NCBI RefSeq assembly: GCF_900156505.1
Contig: NZ_FTPR01000001.1
Span: forward strand, 1,550,001-1,614,000
DNA: 64,000 nucleotides
From: Yoonia rosea
GTDB lineage: Bacteria > Pseudomonadota > Alphaproteobacteria > Rhodobacterales > Rhodobacteraceae
Direction of reading: 5' to 3'
Made by a program: the position numbers and the translations under genes. Shown piece by piece: positions 19,141 through 29,161 of this stretch. The notes under the pieces were generated by a model. That model made no database searches, was not told where the DNA came from, and worked only from the letters and a program-made list of their open reading frames with translations. Every line of letters starts with the position of its first letter. The first letter of the stretch is position 1.

Positions 19141-20019
19141 ATGTTTGCCGCCATTCCCTTCCCCGATATCTCGCCCGAGATTTTCTCGTTCACGCTGTTC
19201 GGTGCCACCATCGCGCTGCGCTGGTACGCGATGGCCTATATCGTGGGAATTGCGATTGGTTGGCAGCTGATCAAACTGGCGCTGACACGCCCCGCACTGT
19301 GGCGCAATGGTCCACCAATGCAGGTCTCTCAGCTTGAAGACCTGCTAACCTATATTGTTGTCGGTGTGATCGGCGGTGGGCGTCTGGGATATGTGCTGTT
19401 CTACAGGCCGGCCGATTTTCTGGCCGCCCCGCTGGACATCATCAAAATATGGGAGGGTGGTTTGTCCTTTCACGGCGGGTTCCTTGGCGTTGTGGTCGCG
19501 GTCTTCCTCTTCAGCCGCCGCCACAAGGTGCCGCTCTCCGACCTGGCCGATATCATCGCCGTCGCCGCGACCCCGGCAATCCTGCTGGTACGCATCGCGA
19601 ATTTCATCAATGCCGAACTCTGGGGCCGCCAGACCGACCTGCCATGGGGTGTGATCTTCCCGGGCCAAGCCGCCCAAGCCTGTGCAACCGCACTGGAGCC
19701 TTGCGTGCGCCACCCCTCGCAACTTTATGAAGCAGGCCTAGAAGGGCTGCTGCTGGGCACCATCCTGATCCTGCTCGCTTTCCGCTTTGGCGGGCTGAAG
19801 AAACCGTGGCTCTTGTCCGGCATCTTCTTCATGGGCTACGGCATTGCGCGTTTCCTTGTGGAATTCGTGCGCCAGCCGGACGCGCAATTCGTCAGCGTCG
19901 GCAATGAACTGGGACTTGCGTTCCACATCGGCGGCTACGGGCTGACCATGGGCCAGACACTGACCCTGCCGATGATCCTCGTCGGCCTCACCGTCGTCAT
20001 CGCGGCGGCACGCAAATGA
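19141..20019 (+). CDS. lgt: Phosphatidylglycerol-prolipoprotein diacylglyceryl transferase
   Basis: Lgt moves diacylglycerol from phosphatidylglycerol to the lipobox Cys of prolipoproteins in the inner membrane. The 292-residue protein has about seven membrane segments, the [11 protein letters not shown] active-site loop near residue 104, the [13 protein letters not shown] family signature near 150, and RHPSQLYEA near 190. The frame is open far upstream, but the ATG at 19141 matches the usual N-terminus. Its stop overlaps the next start as ATGA. Confidence 0.96.
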   Translation: MFAAIPFPDISPEIFSFTLFGATIALRWYAMAYIVGIAIGWQLIKLALTRPALWRNGPPMQVSQLEDLLTYIVVGVIGGGRLGYVLFYRPADFLAAPLDIIKIWEGGLSFHGGFLGVVVAVFLFSRRHKVPLSDLADIIAVAATPAILLVRIANFINAELWGRQTDLPWGVIFPGQAAQACATALEPCVRHPSQLYEAGLEGLLLGTILILLAFRFGGLKKPWLLSGIFFMGYGIARFLVEFVRQPDAQFVSVGNELGLAFHIGGYGLTMGQTLTLPMILVGLTVVIAAARK

Positions 20020-21074
20020 CCGCCTTGGGTGATCTGCTGATCGCCCGCATAACGCGGACTGGCCCGATGTCACTGGCCGATTACATGGCCGATTGCCTGA
20101 TGCACCCCCAGCACGGCTATTACGCCACGCGCGATCCATTCGGGTCTGCGGGCGATTTTATCACGGCCCCAGAAATCAGCCAGATGTTCGGCGAGCTGAT
20201 CGGGCTGGCACTGGCCCAAGCATGGATCGACCAAGGGCAACCAGCACAAATCACGCTGGCCGAACTTGGCCCCGGTCGCGGCACCCTGATGCAGGATGCG
20301 CTGCGCGCCACACGCGGCGTGCCGGGATTTCACCAAGCACTCTCGGTTCATCTGGTCGAGACCTCCCCCGTCCTGCGCAAAGCGCAATCCGACCGTCTCC
20401 ACGACGCGACATGGCACGACAGTATCGCCACCTTGCCAGATGCGCCGCTTTATCTGATCGCGAATGAATTCTTCGACGCCCTGCCGATCCGCCAATTCAT
20501 GCGCAGCGGCGATGGCTGGCGCGAAAAGATGGTCGGCGTGACGGATGGCGCGCTCACTTTCGGCCTTTCTGCAGCAGCACCCATTGCCACGGTCGAACAC
20601 CGCCTCACCGACACGACAGAGGGTGATCTGGTCGAGATTTGCCCCTCTCTCCCTGCCATTGCCGAAACGATCGGTGCGCAGATCGAAAAATCCGGCGGTT
20701 GCGCGCTCATCGTCGACTACGGCGACTGGGTCTCACAGGGCGACACCTTGCAAGCGCTGCAATCCCAATCCTACAGCGACCCGCTTGCCACCCCTGGCCA
20801 AGCAGACCTGACCGCACATGTCGATTTCGCAGCCATCGCCCGACATGCCGCCCCTGCCAAATATACGCGGCTGACCCCGCAAGGTGTGTTCCTTGAACGC
20901 CTCGGGATTACCGCGCGCGCGCAGGCACTGGGTGCGAAACTGGCAGGTGAGGCCCGCACGGCCCATATCGCCGCACATCGGCGCTTGACCCACCCTGCCG
21001 AAATGGGCGACCTTTTCAAAGTGCTCGGCCTTTATCCGTCAACCGCAACACCACCTCCCGGACTGGAGCCATGA
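20016..21074 (+). CDS. MidA/NDUFAF7-type SAM-dependent methyltransferase
   Basis: A 352-residue protein of the DUF185/MidA family. The mitochondrial member NDUFAF7 dimethylates an Arg of complex I subunit NDUFS2. Seen are the N-terminal [18 protein letters not shown] near residue 45, the SAM motif [18 protein letters not shown] near 83, and [12 protein letters not shown] near 150. Translation is coupled to lgt before it (ATGA) and pgeF after it (four-base overlap). Confidence 0.92.
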   Translation: MTALGDLLIARITRTGPMSLADYMADCLMHPQHGYYATRDPFGSAGDFITAPEISQMFGELIGLALAQAWIDQGQPAQITLAELGPGRGTLMQDALRATRGVPGFHQALSVHLVETSPVLRKAQSDRLHDATWHDSIATLPDAPLYLIANEFFDALPIRQFMRSGDGWREKMVGVTDGALTFGLSAAAPIATVEHRLTDTTEGDLVEICPSLPAIAETIGAQIEKSGGCALIVDYGDWVSQGDTLQALQSQSYSDPLATPGQADLTAHVDFAAIARHAAPAKYTRLTPQGVFLERLGITARAQALGAKLAGEARTAHIAAHRRLTHPAEMGDLFKVLGLYPSTATPPPGLEP

Positions 21075-21826
21075 CGCTCGACATTATTACCTCGCCGCTT
21101 CTGGAAAGTGTCCCGCACGGGTTCTTTACCCGCGCAGGTGGCGCATCCTCGGGCGTGTTTGCGGGGCTGAACTGCGGCTATGGCAGTTCGGACCAGCACG
21201 AGATCGTGGCGATCAACCGCGCACGCGTTGCCAAAACGCTAGGCGTCGATGCGGAAAACCTTGTCGGTGTGCATCAGGTCCATTCCGCAGATGTCGTGAC
21301 GCTGGGCACACCCATGACACCTGCCCCCAAAGCCGACGCGCTGGTCACCGCCACCAAGGGCATAGCGCTGTCCATCCTGACCGCCGATTGCCAGCCTGTG
21401 CTGTTTGCAGATACGCAAGCGGGCGTGATCGGGGCGGCGCATGCGGGATGGAAAGGGGCCGTCAACGGCGTGCTTGAGACAACTGTCGCCGCGATGGAAA
21501 ATCTTGGTGCGACGCGCGCCAATATCGTCGCAGTCATCGGGCCCTGCATCAGTCAGGCCAACTATGAGGTCGGACCAGAGTTCTACGACACATTCGTTTC
21601 CGCTGATCCCCAATTCGACCGCTTCTTCCGCCAAGGCAACGGCGACCGGTTCTACTTTGACCTGCCCGCCTTCGGGCTTTTCAAGCTCAAGCAGAGCGGT
21701 ATCCGGACGGCAGCATGGACACATCATTGCACCTATGCAGACCCTGGCCGATTCTACAGCTACCGGCGCAGTGTCCACGAACGACAGGCCGACTATGGGC
21801 GGCTGATTGCGGCAATAAGGCTCTAG
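21071..21826 (+). CDS. pgeF: Peptidoglycan editing factor PgeF (laccase-domain, YfiH)
   Basis: A 251-residue protein of the multicopper-oxidoreductase-like YfiH family. PgeF corrects serine misincorporation in peptidoglycan precursors in E. coli, and related proteins act on purine nucleosides. Metal and active-site pieces are HQVHSADVV near residue 71, TADCQPVLFAD near 106, GAAHAGWKG near 125 and GPCISQANYEVG. It is the third gene of the overlapping lgt-methyltransferase-pgeF operon. Confidence 0.93.
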   Translation: MTLDIITSPLLESVPHGFFTRAGGASSGVFAGLNCGYGSSDQHEIVAINRARVAKTLGVDAENLVGVHQVHSADVVTLGTPMTPAPKADALVTATKGIALSILTADCQPVLFADTQAGVIGAAHAGWKGAVNGVLETTVAAMENLGATRANIVAVIGPCISQANYEVGPEFYDTFVSADPQFDRFFRQGNGDRFYFDLPAFGLFKLKQSGIRTAAWTHHCTYADPGRFYSYRRSVHERQADYGRLIAAIRL

Positions 21827-22064
21827 CCCCGCGCCGTTTAACGAAATGAGGCAAAATTTGCCTAGGTTTGTTAAACAAGCCCGTCTTCCGCGCTCTTCTG
21901 CATTAGATAATTTATAATATTATCAAATACATACGCATTTTTCGCCGAATTCATGCGCGCGACTGAATCTTTTCCCCAGTTGGTCAAAATCTCGCCAGTA
22001 TGATCCCACATGCTGATCCTCAATCGGCGCTCGCTAAGGGCACCAAAAAGAAAGAGGTATCACC

Positions 22065-22226
22065 ATGAAAAGCCGCTGGCAGAAATCGCTCGAAACTGCA
22101 GTCGCCACTTATGACACACCAATGCCTTGGGCACGTGGCAGCCTGCGTGACGCTATGATCGCACGCCGTTCAGAGAATGCAGGCGATACAGCGCAACCTC
22201 TCGAACAGATCGCGCAAGGCGCTTAA
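22065..22226 (+). CDS. Small basic protein (53 residues)
   Basis: A short gene with an AAAGAGG ribosome site about seven bases ahead of its ATG. The product begins KSRWQKSLETAVATYDT and has a PMPWARGSLRDAMIARR core, a Trp/Arg-rich pattern I recognise from small Rhodobacteraceae hypothetical proteins. No function is known. The upstream stretch 21827-22064 and downstream stretch 22227-22443 show no other gene; the former has an A+T-rich patch near 21901-21945 that may hold the promoter. Confidence 0.7.
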   Translation: MKSRWQKSLETAVATYDTPMPWARGSLRDAMIARRSENAGDTAQPLEQIAQGA

Positions 22227-22443
22227 CGCGCTTGCCCTTGCGCCTTTGCTGCAGTGCGCAGCAGGCGGCACCGGGCAAAAAGACAGATGTAGCCATTCAA
22301 AGGACGCTGCGCCGTGTGCTGGTGCTTACGTTGGCTGTATCGCATTGCCGGGCAAAGGTGCCCTGCAAGTCTAGGCAACTTAACTATTGCTCGGATGTTG
22401 TTGGTGGGACAGCAGATGACGACAGCTCTGAAAAGGCTTTTTT

Positions 22444-23235
22444 ATGGAACCGTCCCCGACCCCAGGCACATCGCAGACTTCCGACATTTTCAGCCCACAG
22501 ATCAGGCTGACACCTGCCCAGCGGCAACATGCAAGGACGCAAAACAGCGAAGTCGCCCAGCGCAAGTACGAGGTGATGTACCTTGATGCGCAAGGCCGCT
22601 TCAATGAATTCAACACCATCGCCCGCGCCCATCCGGCCTTTGAGGAAGCTTTCGCCGTCCTCGGTCACGCCGCAATTGTGCAGACCCAGAACGGGTTTTT
22701 ATCCGTCGAAGACGTATTGCCGGGCGATCAAGTCCGCCTTGCCGATGGCAGCTATGAAAAGCTCTTGTGGCGCGGCCGGATCACACTTGGTCCCGCAACA
22801 AATGCGGCCAATTCAAAACAGCCCATGATGACACGGATCACCGGCGACGCCTTCGGCTATAGCCGTCCGTCACAGGATCTGGTGCTGGGGCCATCGGCCC
22901 GTCTGCTGCACCGCGCGAATGGCATCCGCCGCATCGCTGGCAGTGATGCCGCCTTCATCCCCGCCGCTGATTTCGTAGACGGCAACACCGTTCTGAGCCT
23001 TGAGCCTGCAACACCCGTCAGCGTCTTCCAGTTCGGATTTGCCGGGCAGCGCTGTGTCGTGGTCAACGGGTTGGAAATCGAAACATTGCATCCCGGTTCC
23101 GCCTTCAACCTCGGTCTGCGGGGCGATGCATTGCGCGAATATCTTTCGCTTTTCCCGCACAAAAGCGGGTTTGAGGATTTCGGCCTGATGGAGCACCCGC
23201 GCCTGCGGATGCGCGACCTAGAACTACTCGGCTAA
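22444..23235 (+). CDS. Hint (hedgehog/intein-like) domain protein
   Basis: A 263-residue protein with a Hint_2-type domain at about residues 72-225: AIVQTQNGFLSVEDVLPGDQV opens the fold, YEKLLWRGRITL follows, then RPSQDLVLGPSARLLHR and the C-terminal LHPGSAF and GFEDFGLMEHPRLR segments typical of the Rhodobacteraceae family. The residue where the catalytic Cys or Ser of a self-cleaving Hint would stand reads Gly-His-Ala, so autocleavage is unlikely. No secretion repeats are present. It converges on the MATE gene and overlaps it by 12 bases. The start is not well supported by a ribosome site. Confidence 0.8.
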   Translation: MEPSPTPGTSQTSDIFSPQIRLTPAQRQHARTQNSEVAQRKYEVMYLDAQGRFNEFNTIARAHPAFEEAFAVLGHAAIVQTQNGFLSVEDVLPGDQVRLADGSYEKLLWRGRITLGPATNAANSKQPMMTRITGDAFGYSRPSQDLVLGPSARLLHRANGIRRIAGSDAAFIPAADFVDGNTVLSLEPATPVSVFQFGFAGQRCVVVNGLEIETLHPGSAFNLGLRGDALREYLSLFPHKSGFEDFGLMEHPRLRMRDLELLG

Positions 23236-24594
23236 AACCTGTGGGGCGATCTTCACTGAGCGCCCCCAGAACCGCCACAAAAGCAGGACAGCGGCAATGG
23301 CCAGCCCGATCACAAGACCGAGCCAAAGCCCGACCGCACCAAAGCCCAAGGTAAAGGCCAGCAGATAGCTGACCGGCAATCCGATCACCCAATAGCTGAT
23401 TGCGGCCATGACCATTGGCACGGTCGTATCCTGCACACCGCGCAGCAGGCCAAGAGCCAGCACTTGCAACCCGTCAACCAGTTGAAACAAGGCCGCGACC
23501 ATCACGAGGCTGGCGCCGATGCGTAGCAGGTTGGCGCGCTCTGGCTCATTGGGGTCGATAAAGAGCGACACCAAAGCCTCTGGCATCGCAAGAAAGATGA
23601 GCGACGTCACAATCGCATAGATCGCTGACATTCCGATGGCTGTCATGCCGCCACGGCGCAAGGATATTTCATCCCGTCGCCCCAGAGCACGGCCCGCCCG
23701 CACAGTGGCCGCCTGACTGAAACCAATATGGACCATAAAAGTAAGGCTCGCCAACTGGATCGCGATGCCATGTGCGGCAAGCTCAATCGGCCCGATCCAG
23801 CCCACCATGATGGCAGAGGCACTGAACAGCCCACCCTCGGCCAGCGACGTGACACCAATGGGCCAGCCCAGCATAAATACGCGGCGCAGGATCGTGCCGT
23901 CACTGCGCCAGAAATTCTTGAACAGTTCAAATTGCGGCAGGACACGCAGGATATAGATCATCAGCACCAGAACCGTGATCAGCGTCACGCTCAATGATGC
24001 AATCGCAGCCCCCATGATCCCCAGTTCCGGCATGCCCCAGTTTCCGAAGATCAGCGCATAATTGATAAAGACATTCAGCACCGCCGTCCCGATCGTCGCC
24101 CACAGAATAATCGCCGTATGCTCAAGTGCCGCCAGAAAGGACTTGAACGTCATGACGATCAGCGCAGGGATCATCTGCCAGATCACGATCTGCAGATAGA
24201 TATGGGCCAGCCGCGACACCTCGGAATCCTGGCCGATGGCAATCAGGATTTCTTCGGCCCAGAAGAACGGGATCGTGACAATGAATCCGTAGAAGATTGA
24301 CAACCACAACCCCATCCGCGTGACGCGTCGTACCTGCACTTCATCACCCTGTTCCGCAGCTGACGCCACCAAAGGCGTGACCGCCTGCGCAAAACCTGCG
24401 CCCACGATGAAGATGACAAAGAACAACGTGCCGGCGATGGTCGAGGCGGCAAGTGCAGTGACATCATACCAGCCCAGCATCACCGTATCGGTGATATGGA
24501 TGGCAAACTGCGCCAGATTGCTCAGGATCAGGGGCATCCCCAGTTTCCAGATCGCACGGCTGTGGTCTTGATATGTTTGTGCGACAGGTTGCAT
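23224..24594 (-). CDS. MATE-family multidrug efflux transporter
   Basis: A 456-residue inner-membrane protein with about 12 hydrophobic segments in two MatE halves, expelling cationic drugs with Na+ or H+ in the family. Typical pieces are KLGMPLILSNLAQFAIHITD at the start with the LGWYD loop, and the second-half repeat GWPIGVTSLAEGGLFSASAIM. Start set by AAGGG seven bases before the ATG. It shares direction with the NicO gene upstream, 42 bases away. Confidence 0.93.
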   Translation of the reverse strand: MQPVAQTYQDHSRAIWKLGMPLILSNLAQFAIHITDTVMLGWYDVTALAASTIAGTLFFVIFIVGAGFAQAVTPLVASAAEQGDEVQVRRVTRMGLWLSIFYGFIVTIPFFWAEEILIAIGQDSEVSRLAHIYLQIVIWQMIPALIVMTFKSFLAALEHTAIILWATIGTAVLNVFINYALIFGNWGMPELGIMGAAIASLSVTLITVLVLMIYILRVLPQFELFKNFWRSDGTILRRVFMLGWPIGVTSLAEGGLFSASAIMVGWIGPIELAAHGIAIQLASLTFMVHIGFSQAATVRAGRALGRRDEISLRRGGMTAIGMSAIYAIVTSLIFLAMPEALVSLFIDPNEPERANLLRIGASLVMVAALFQLVDGLQVLALGLLRGVQDTTVPMVMAAISYWVIGLPVSYLLAFTLGFGAVGLWLGLVIGLAIAAVLLLWRFWGRSVKIAPQVLAE

Positions 24595-24636
24595 GGCCAA
24601 ACCCTTAGGCCCGTTCCGCGTGCCGGTAAAGTGCAA

Positions 24637-25521
24637 TCAGATGCTGCGCAGCACCAATTGGCTGGCAAGCAATACGACAATCGCACCTGCCAAAATCTCG
24701 GCCCAGGCCAAGGTCCGCGCCACCGCCCCGTGCTGCACCAACTGCAAGGCGCTTTCGCGCAACCCAACAGCGGCGAAGGCCACCATCACGGTAATGCTCG
24801 CGGTGCCAAGACCCATGACAAAGGCCCCGATGATTCCCGCCCAGTCGATGCCCAACCGCCACGTCAGGATCAGCAGGAACAGCGCGCCAGTGCAGGGCCG
24901 GACCGCAATCGTGCCGATCACCACCATCGCATCCCGCCAGGAGCGCACAGTCTCGGCCTGTTCCATTGTCGGCCCATGGGCATGTCCGCAAGAGGCACAG
25001 ACGTCACTGTCGCCCGCATGGGCATGGTCATGCTTGGATCGCAAATGGCGCAGGCCCCGCAGCATGAGCCATAGCCCGACTGCGCCGATCAATGCATAAC
25101 TGAGCGGGGCCAGCACATCATCGGCCACCCCTGTCATCTGTTCGCGCCCCCAGCCGAACACAAAGACGGCCGCGTAAACCAGCAGCACCGCTGTCAGCGC
25201 CTGCGCCAGTGAGGCACCCAGCGCCAGCCCTGCCAAGCGCCGCGCAGGGACCCGCGTGCCTGCGCCATAGCCGCCAATCACCAGCTTGCCATGGCCCGGC
25301 CCTGCGGCATGGACAAACCCATAGGCGAAACACAGCCCCCAAAGCGTGGCCAATGCCCCCGGCTCACCTGCGCGCAATCCGCGCAGGGCCGCAGCCATGG
25401 CGTTTTGCACATCGCGCTGGGCAGCACTGGCATAGCGCGTTACCTGATCCGCCCCGCCAAAGCCCCAAAGCCAAAGCGCCAGCGCCCCGAAGGCGGCAAG
25501 GATCAGAGCGGGCCAGCGCAT
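24637..25521 (-). CDS. NicO-family nickel/cobalt (or zinc) transporter
   Basis: A 294-residue membrane protein of the NicO/RcnA family. Seen are the HAAGPGHGK motif near residue 75 with metal-binding His, a cytoplasmic His-rich loop ([22 protein letters not shown]) around 165, and [14 protein letters not shown] near 210. It overlaps the DUF1007 gene by 19 bases. That pairing equals ZevB-ZevA, reported as a zinc-uptake pair in Haemophilus, so zinc is as likely as nickel. Confidence 0.9.
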   Translation of the reverse strand: MRWPALILAAFGALALWLWGFGGADQVTRYASAAQRDVQNAMAAALRGLRAGEPGALATLWGLCFAYGFVHAAGPGHGKLVIGGYGAGTRVPARRLAGLALGASLAQALTAVLLVYAAVFVFGWGREQMTGVADDVLAPLSYALIGAVGLWLMLRGLRHLRSKHDHAHAGDSDVCASCGHAHGPTMEQAETVRSWRDAMVVIGTIAVRPCTGALFLLILTWRLGIDWAGIIGAFVMGLGTASITVMVAFAAVGLRESALQLVQHGAVARTLAWAEILAGAIVVLLASQLVLRSI

Positions 25522-26153
25522 GTCACCACAATCGTGTCCGCAAACGCATCGCCAATGGCTGGGAAGTAGTCGTCGGGGCCAATCTCATCGGCGCTTTGCC
25601 CGTCAAGCAGGCTTTCAGCGAGCGCATAGGCGGCATCGATATCGGCGGGAATGACCTCAGCACTGCAATCATCGCGCCCTTCGATCAGCACAGGACGGCG
25701 CAAATCATAAGCGGTGTAAAAGCTGGGGTCGTACACCCGTATCTGCAGCGGCGACGTGCGATCGGGAACATCCGGCACAGGCCGCAGGTGTGTCTCCACA
25801 AACAATCCCTCAACATAGGTCATGCGATGATCCTGCTTTTCCCCCAAAGCCAGCACCGCATCGGCCTGCGCGACCTCGAGATCACCGGCATATTCGGGGG
25901 GCCAGGCCGCAATCTGGCTGTCGAGCAAAGCCTGTTCATCCGCGGTCAGGACCAGATCGCCATCCATGTCGATCCCAAGATCGGTTGTCACCAGAAGCGA
26001 AAACAGATCGTCATATTGCCAATCAAGTCTGATCCCCATGTCGCCAGCCTCATCAAAGACGACAGTGACCTGTGCCTGCACAAAAACATGCGGGTGGGCG
26101 GCCGCGGTGACGGGCACGGCCAAAGCGGCAAGAAGGGGAAGGACAACACGCAT
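25503..26153 (-). CDS. DUF1007 periplasmic metal-transport partner (ZevA-like)
   Basis: A 216-residue exported protein: signal peptide ([18 protein letters not shown]) and, right after it, HPHVFV, whose two His are a likely metal site. The rest is the DUF1007 body, with [17 protein letters not shown] and acidic EF-hand-like [15 protein letters not shown] near 75. DUF1007 proteins accompany NicO permeases, as here, and are thought to pass metal to them. The name is by family and context. Confidence 0.87.
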   Translation of the reverse strand: MRVVLPLLAALAVPVTAAAHPHVFVQAQVTVVFDEAGDMGIRLDWQYDDLFSLLVTTDLGIDMDGDLVLTADEQALLDSQIAAWPPEYAGDLEVAQADAVLALGEKQDHRMTYVEGLFVETHLRPVPDVPDRTSPLQIRVYDPSFYTAYDLRRPVLIEGRDDCSAEVIPADIDAAYALAESLLDGQSADEIGPDDYFPAIGDAFADTIVVTCAGPL

Positions 26154-26276
26154 GCAGCCTATGTAGGGGTATCTTGGCGCATCGACAATGCGCTTGCATC
26201 CAACGCCCCGCAGCGATCAATTCTTTGCCAAAAATTGATCGGAGAGTCCGAAGATTTTTCGCCGCGCAATCTGTGG

Positions 26277-26816
26277 TCACGCTGTATGTGCAAGCCACCC
26301 GCGATAATGCACCATCGGCGCACCTGTGATGGGGGCCGACAGCGCCACATCAAAATGAAACCGCCCCGCATCTTCATATTCCCGCGCCACACTGACCGGC
26401 AAAAGAAAGCGTGGAAAAGGCACAGGCCCCACGCGCCCTGCCTGCACTGGAAAATGCAACTGCCCGTCTGCCACGTGCAGCCCCAGCGTGAAGGTAAAGG
26501 GACCGAAACGCTCGGTCATCTGCCCGTCCTGCACCCGCAGGAAAGACCAAAACCGCGCGGCGCCGAACTGGCGCTGCCACAACTCACCGCCCTGTTGCGG
26601 GGTCATGGTGACGGTGACAGCAATATCATCTGTCGCAGGCGGAAACCGGAACAGGAAGGCAATCAGCCGCGCCCAACGCGACGCACCCCGCGTGACACTG
26701 GCACGCCCTGCCCACTGGCTTGGCGCAGTGACATTGTGCAGGTCACGGACAGCCGGTGGAAGGTCGGCGTAACTTTCCCCCAGATAGCCCGCGAAGAGCG
26801 GCGCGTTTGATGTCAC
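26277..26816 (-). CDS. DUF4166 protein
   Basis: A 179-residue protein resembling DUF4166, often found alone or fused to the end of NAD-dependent epimerases or saccharopine dehydrogenase-like proteins. Recognisable parts are LHNVTAPSQWAGRASVTRG near residue 27, GGELWQRQFG near 76, and the hydrophobic PFPRFLLPVSVAREYEDAG. Its start overlaps the stop of the epimerase gene by four bases, consistent with a functional pair. Activity unknown. Confidence 0.8.
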   Translation of the reverse strand: MTSNAPLFAGYLGESYADLPPAVRDLHNVTAPSQWAGRASVTRGASRWARLIAFLFRFPPATDDIAVTVTMTPQQGGELWQRQFGAARFWSFLRVQDGQMTERFGPFTFTLGLHVADGQLHFPVQAGRVGPVPFPRFLLPVSVAREYEDAGRFHFDVALSAPITGAPMVHYRGWLAHTA

Positions 26817-27697
26817 CCCAAAACCTCACGCCACGAATGTTTGGGTGCAAAACCCACCATCCGCTTGGCCTTGTCGTTGGCATAGAATGTCTCATCGGGG
26901 CGCATGTCGCGCATTACAGGCACCCCTTGATAGAAGCGCTCGATCACCTCGTCTGATGTGATCCCTACCGAGAGATCATCATTGGAGACATTGAAGACCT
27001 CATACCCCAGACCATCGGTTTTGAGGCAACAATCCACCATATGCCCCAGATCGCGCGCATCAATATAGGCAAAGATGTTGCGGCGGCGCAGGGCGGGATC
27101 ATCCATATAGGCGGGGAACTGTTCGGCGTATTCATGCGGCTCGATCACATTGTTGATGCGCAGCGCATAAATATCGCTGCCCGTGCGCGCCTGAAACGAC
27201 CGCCCCGTCACCTCGTTACACACCTTCGACATCGCATAGCTGTCGTGGGGCACAGTGGGGTGGTCTTCATCAATGGGCACGTATTCAGGTTTCAGTTCGC
27301 CATCGGCAAAACAGACAGCATAGGTCGTCTCGGAGCTGGCAAAGATCACCTTGGGGATACCCAGCTTCACTGCCGCCTCGATCACATTATAGGTAGAGAG
27401 GGTGTTCTGGCGAAAACACTCGCCATCGGTCCCAATCATCACGCGCGGGACGGCGGCAAAATGCACAACAGCATCATATTTCGGCACACCAGTGCCCGGA
27501 TCCAGCTCGTGGAAATCCGCATATTGCGACATCGCGCCAATCACCTGGCCACTATCACACAAATCAATCAGCAATTCCGACACATCAAGCCCTGAGGGTA
27601 CACGGTCCGCATTCACGACCGTATGGCCCTGCGCCTGCAGATAAGTAATCGCATGACGGCCCGCCTTGCCGCTGCCGCCTGTGAAAAATACGCGCAT
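26813..27697 (-). CDS. NAD-dependent epimerase/dehydratase (extended SDR)
   Basis: A 294-residue extended short-chain dehydrogenase. The N-terminal MRVFFTGGSGKAGRHA is the glycine-rich nucleotide turn; SSETTYAVC near residue 115 and the YAMSK Tyr/Lys pair near 153 form the active site. Start set by GGAGG five bases before the ATG. It is followed with overlap by DUF4166 and diverges from the secreted hydrolase across 122 bases. The substrate is probably a nucleotide sugar or related compound but cannot be named. Confidence 0.88.
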   Translation of the reverse strand: MRVFFTGGSGKAGRHAITYLQAQGHTVVNADRVPSGLDVSELLIDLCDSGQVIGAMSQYADFHELDPGTGVPKYDAVVHFAAVPRVMIGTDGECFRQNTLSTYNVIEAAVKLGIPKVIFASSETTYAVCFADGELKPEYVPIDEDHPTVPHDSYAMSKVCNEVTGRSFQARTGSDIYALRINNVIEPHEYAEQFPAYMDDPALRRRNIFAYIDARDLGHMVDCCLKTDGLGYEVFNVSNDDLSVGITSDEVIERFYQGVPVMRDMRPDETFYANDKAKRMVGFAPKHSWREVLG

Positions 27698-27819
27698 GAT
27701 GTCCTCCGTTTTGCATGGCAGAGGATAGTCCGACATCCGCCAACTGCAATGTTTGTTCATTGCCGCGATGCGGCAGTCAGCTATGATTGCGTTCTCATTC
27801 ACAAAAGGGGAGCGTTTCA

Positions 27820-29103
27820 ATGCGCAAAATTTCATCAGCCGTTTGCCTAGTGGCCGCCACCGCAGGCCATGCCGAAAACCGCATTGATATCATCCGCCCT
27901 GATGCGCCCGCGCTTGCAGCATATGGTGATTACAAGATCGGGGTAAGAACTGCGACATTCACGAACCCCGACCAGATTGACGTGGCCGCCACCGCCGAAA
28001 CAGGGACACCGCCGCGATACTCACGCGACATTACCGTCGAAATCTGGTATCCGGCCAGCGCCGACACGACACCCGGCGGCACCTATACCGCCCTGATCCG
28101 TGACGGGGTCACCCCGGCCGCGCTAACGGGCCAAGCCGCCCGCGATGCGGCGCCTGATACATCCACAACCTTTCCGCTTGTCATCATCTCGCACGGATAC
28201 CCCGGCAACCGGTTTCTGATGTCACCACTGGCCGAAAATCTGGCCTCCAAAGGCTATGTCGTGGCCTCTATCGATCATCCGGACAGCACATATGATGATC
28301 AGACGGCATTTGGCTCGACGCTGGTGAACAGGCCATGGGACCAACGCTTTGTGATCGACAGTATGACGGGTCTGACAGATGATCTGGGTGGCGTCATTCA
28401 GGACGACAGTGTTGCCATCATCGGCTATTCGATGGGGGGCTATGGTGCGCTGATCTATGCAGGCGCAGGCGTGACCGAGGCCAGCACGCAGTATAGCTGG
28501 GGTGCACCCCAAGGGCTGCTGGAACGCAACATGATGGGCACTGATAGTCATGCCGCGCTTGCAGACGATCGGGTCAAGGCATTCGTGGCTTTTGGCCCTT
28601 GGGGCAACAATACCGGATTCTGGGACGCTGACGGTTGGGCAGGCATCAATAAACCGCTGATGCTGATCGCAGGCAGCGTCGACGATGTTTCACAATATCC
28701 CGCGATCAGGGGTATCTTTGACGACACGGTCAACACGACGCGTCACCTGTTGACGTTTGAGAACGCAAACCACAACGCAGGCGCGCCGATGCCCGCACCG
28801 TCGGAAAGCTATGCGGTGTCAGAAACGCTCGGATATGCGCCCTTTGACCACTACGCCGATGCGGTTTGGGACAACGTGCGGATGAACAATATTAGCCAGC
28901 ACTTCATTACAGGCTATCTTGACCTTCACCTCAAGGACATCACCGAGAATACGGCGTATTTTGCCCTGACGCCCGTTGCCGCAGATGGGGTCTGGGCGGT
29001 TGATGACAACGGAAACGAAACCGCAGATCACACATATTGGGCGGGGTTCCCCAACCGGACAGCCAGCGGGCTGCGGTTTGAAACGAAAACGGTTGGTGAG
29101 TAG
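27820..29103 (+). CDS. Secreted alpha/beta hydrolase (dienelactone/PAF-acetylhydrolase type)
   Basis: A 427-residue exported hydrolase. A short signal (SSAVCLVAATAGHA) precedes the catalytic fold: LVIISHGYPGNRF near residue 130 gives the oxyanion loop, IIGYSMGGYGAL near 205 the nucleophile Ser, and ENANHNAGAP near 315 the likely catalytic His. Length and order fit the PAF-acetylhydrolase-like dienelactone hydrolase group acting on esters. An AAAAGGGGAG ribosome site precedes the ATG. Substrate unknown. Confidence 0.85.
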   Translation: MRKISSAVCLVAATAGHAENRIDIIRPDAPALAAYGDYKIGVRTATFTNPDQIDVAATAETGTPPRYSRDITVEIWYPASADTTPGGTYTALIRDGVTPAALTGQAARDAAPDTSTTFPLVIISHGYPGNRFLMSPLAENLASKGYVVASIDHPDSTYDDQTAFGSTLVNRPWDQRFVIDSMTGLTDDLGGVIQDDSVAIIGYSMGGYGALIYAGAGVTEASTQYSWGAPQGLLERNMMGTDSHAALADDRVKAFVAFGPWGNNTGFWDADGWAGINKPLMLIAGSVDDVSQYPAIRGIFDDTVNTTRHLLTFENANHNAGAPMPAPSESYAVSETLGYAPFDHYADAVWDNVRMNNISQHFITGYLDLHLKDITENTAYFALTPVAADGVWAVDDNGNETADHTYWAGFPNRTASGLRFETKTVGE

Positions 29104-29110
29104 GCCAAAC

Positions 29111-29132
29111 AGGGCGAACAGGTAATCGCCCT
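29111..29132 (+). terminator. Hairpin after the hydrolase gene
   Basis: AGGGCGA pairs perfectly with TCGCCCT across an eight-base loop, eight bases after the hydrolase stop. There is no U tract, so termination is inferred from position alone. Confidence 0.45.
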
Positions 29133-29161
29133 GGGTCAGATCACCGTCTCGCGTGAAAATG

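Noticed and set aside
25209..26810. 533-codon plus-strand frame opposite NicO, DUF1007 and DUF4166
   Set aside because: It spans three recognised minus-strand genes and their gaps; the translation is Arg/Pro/His-rich and unlike a real protein.
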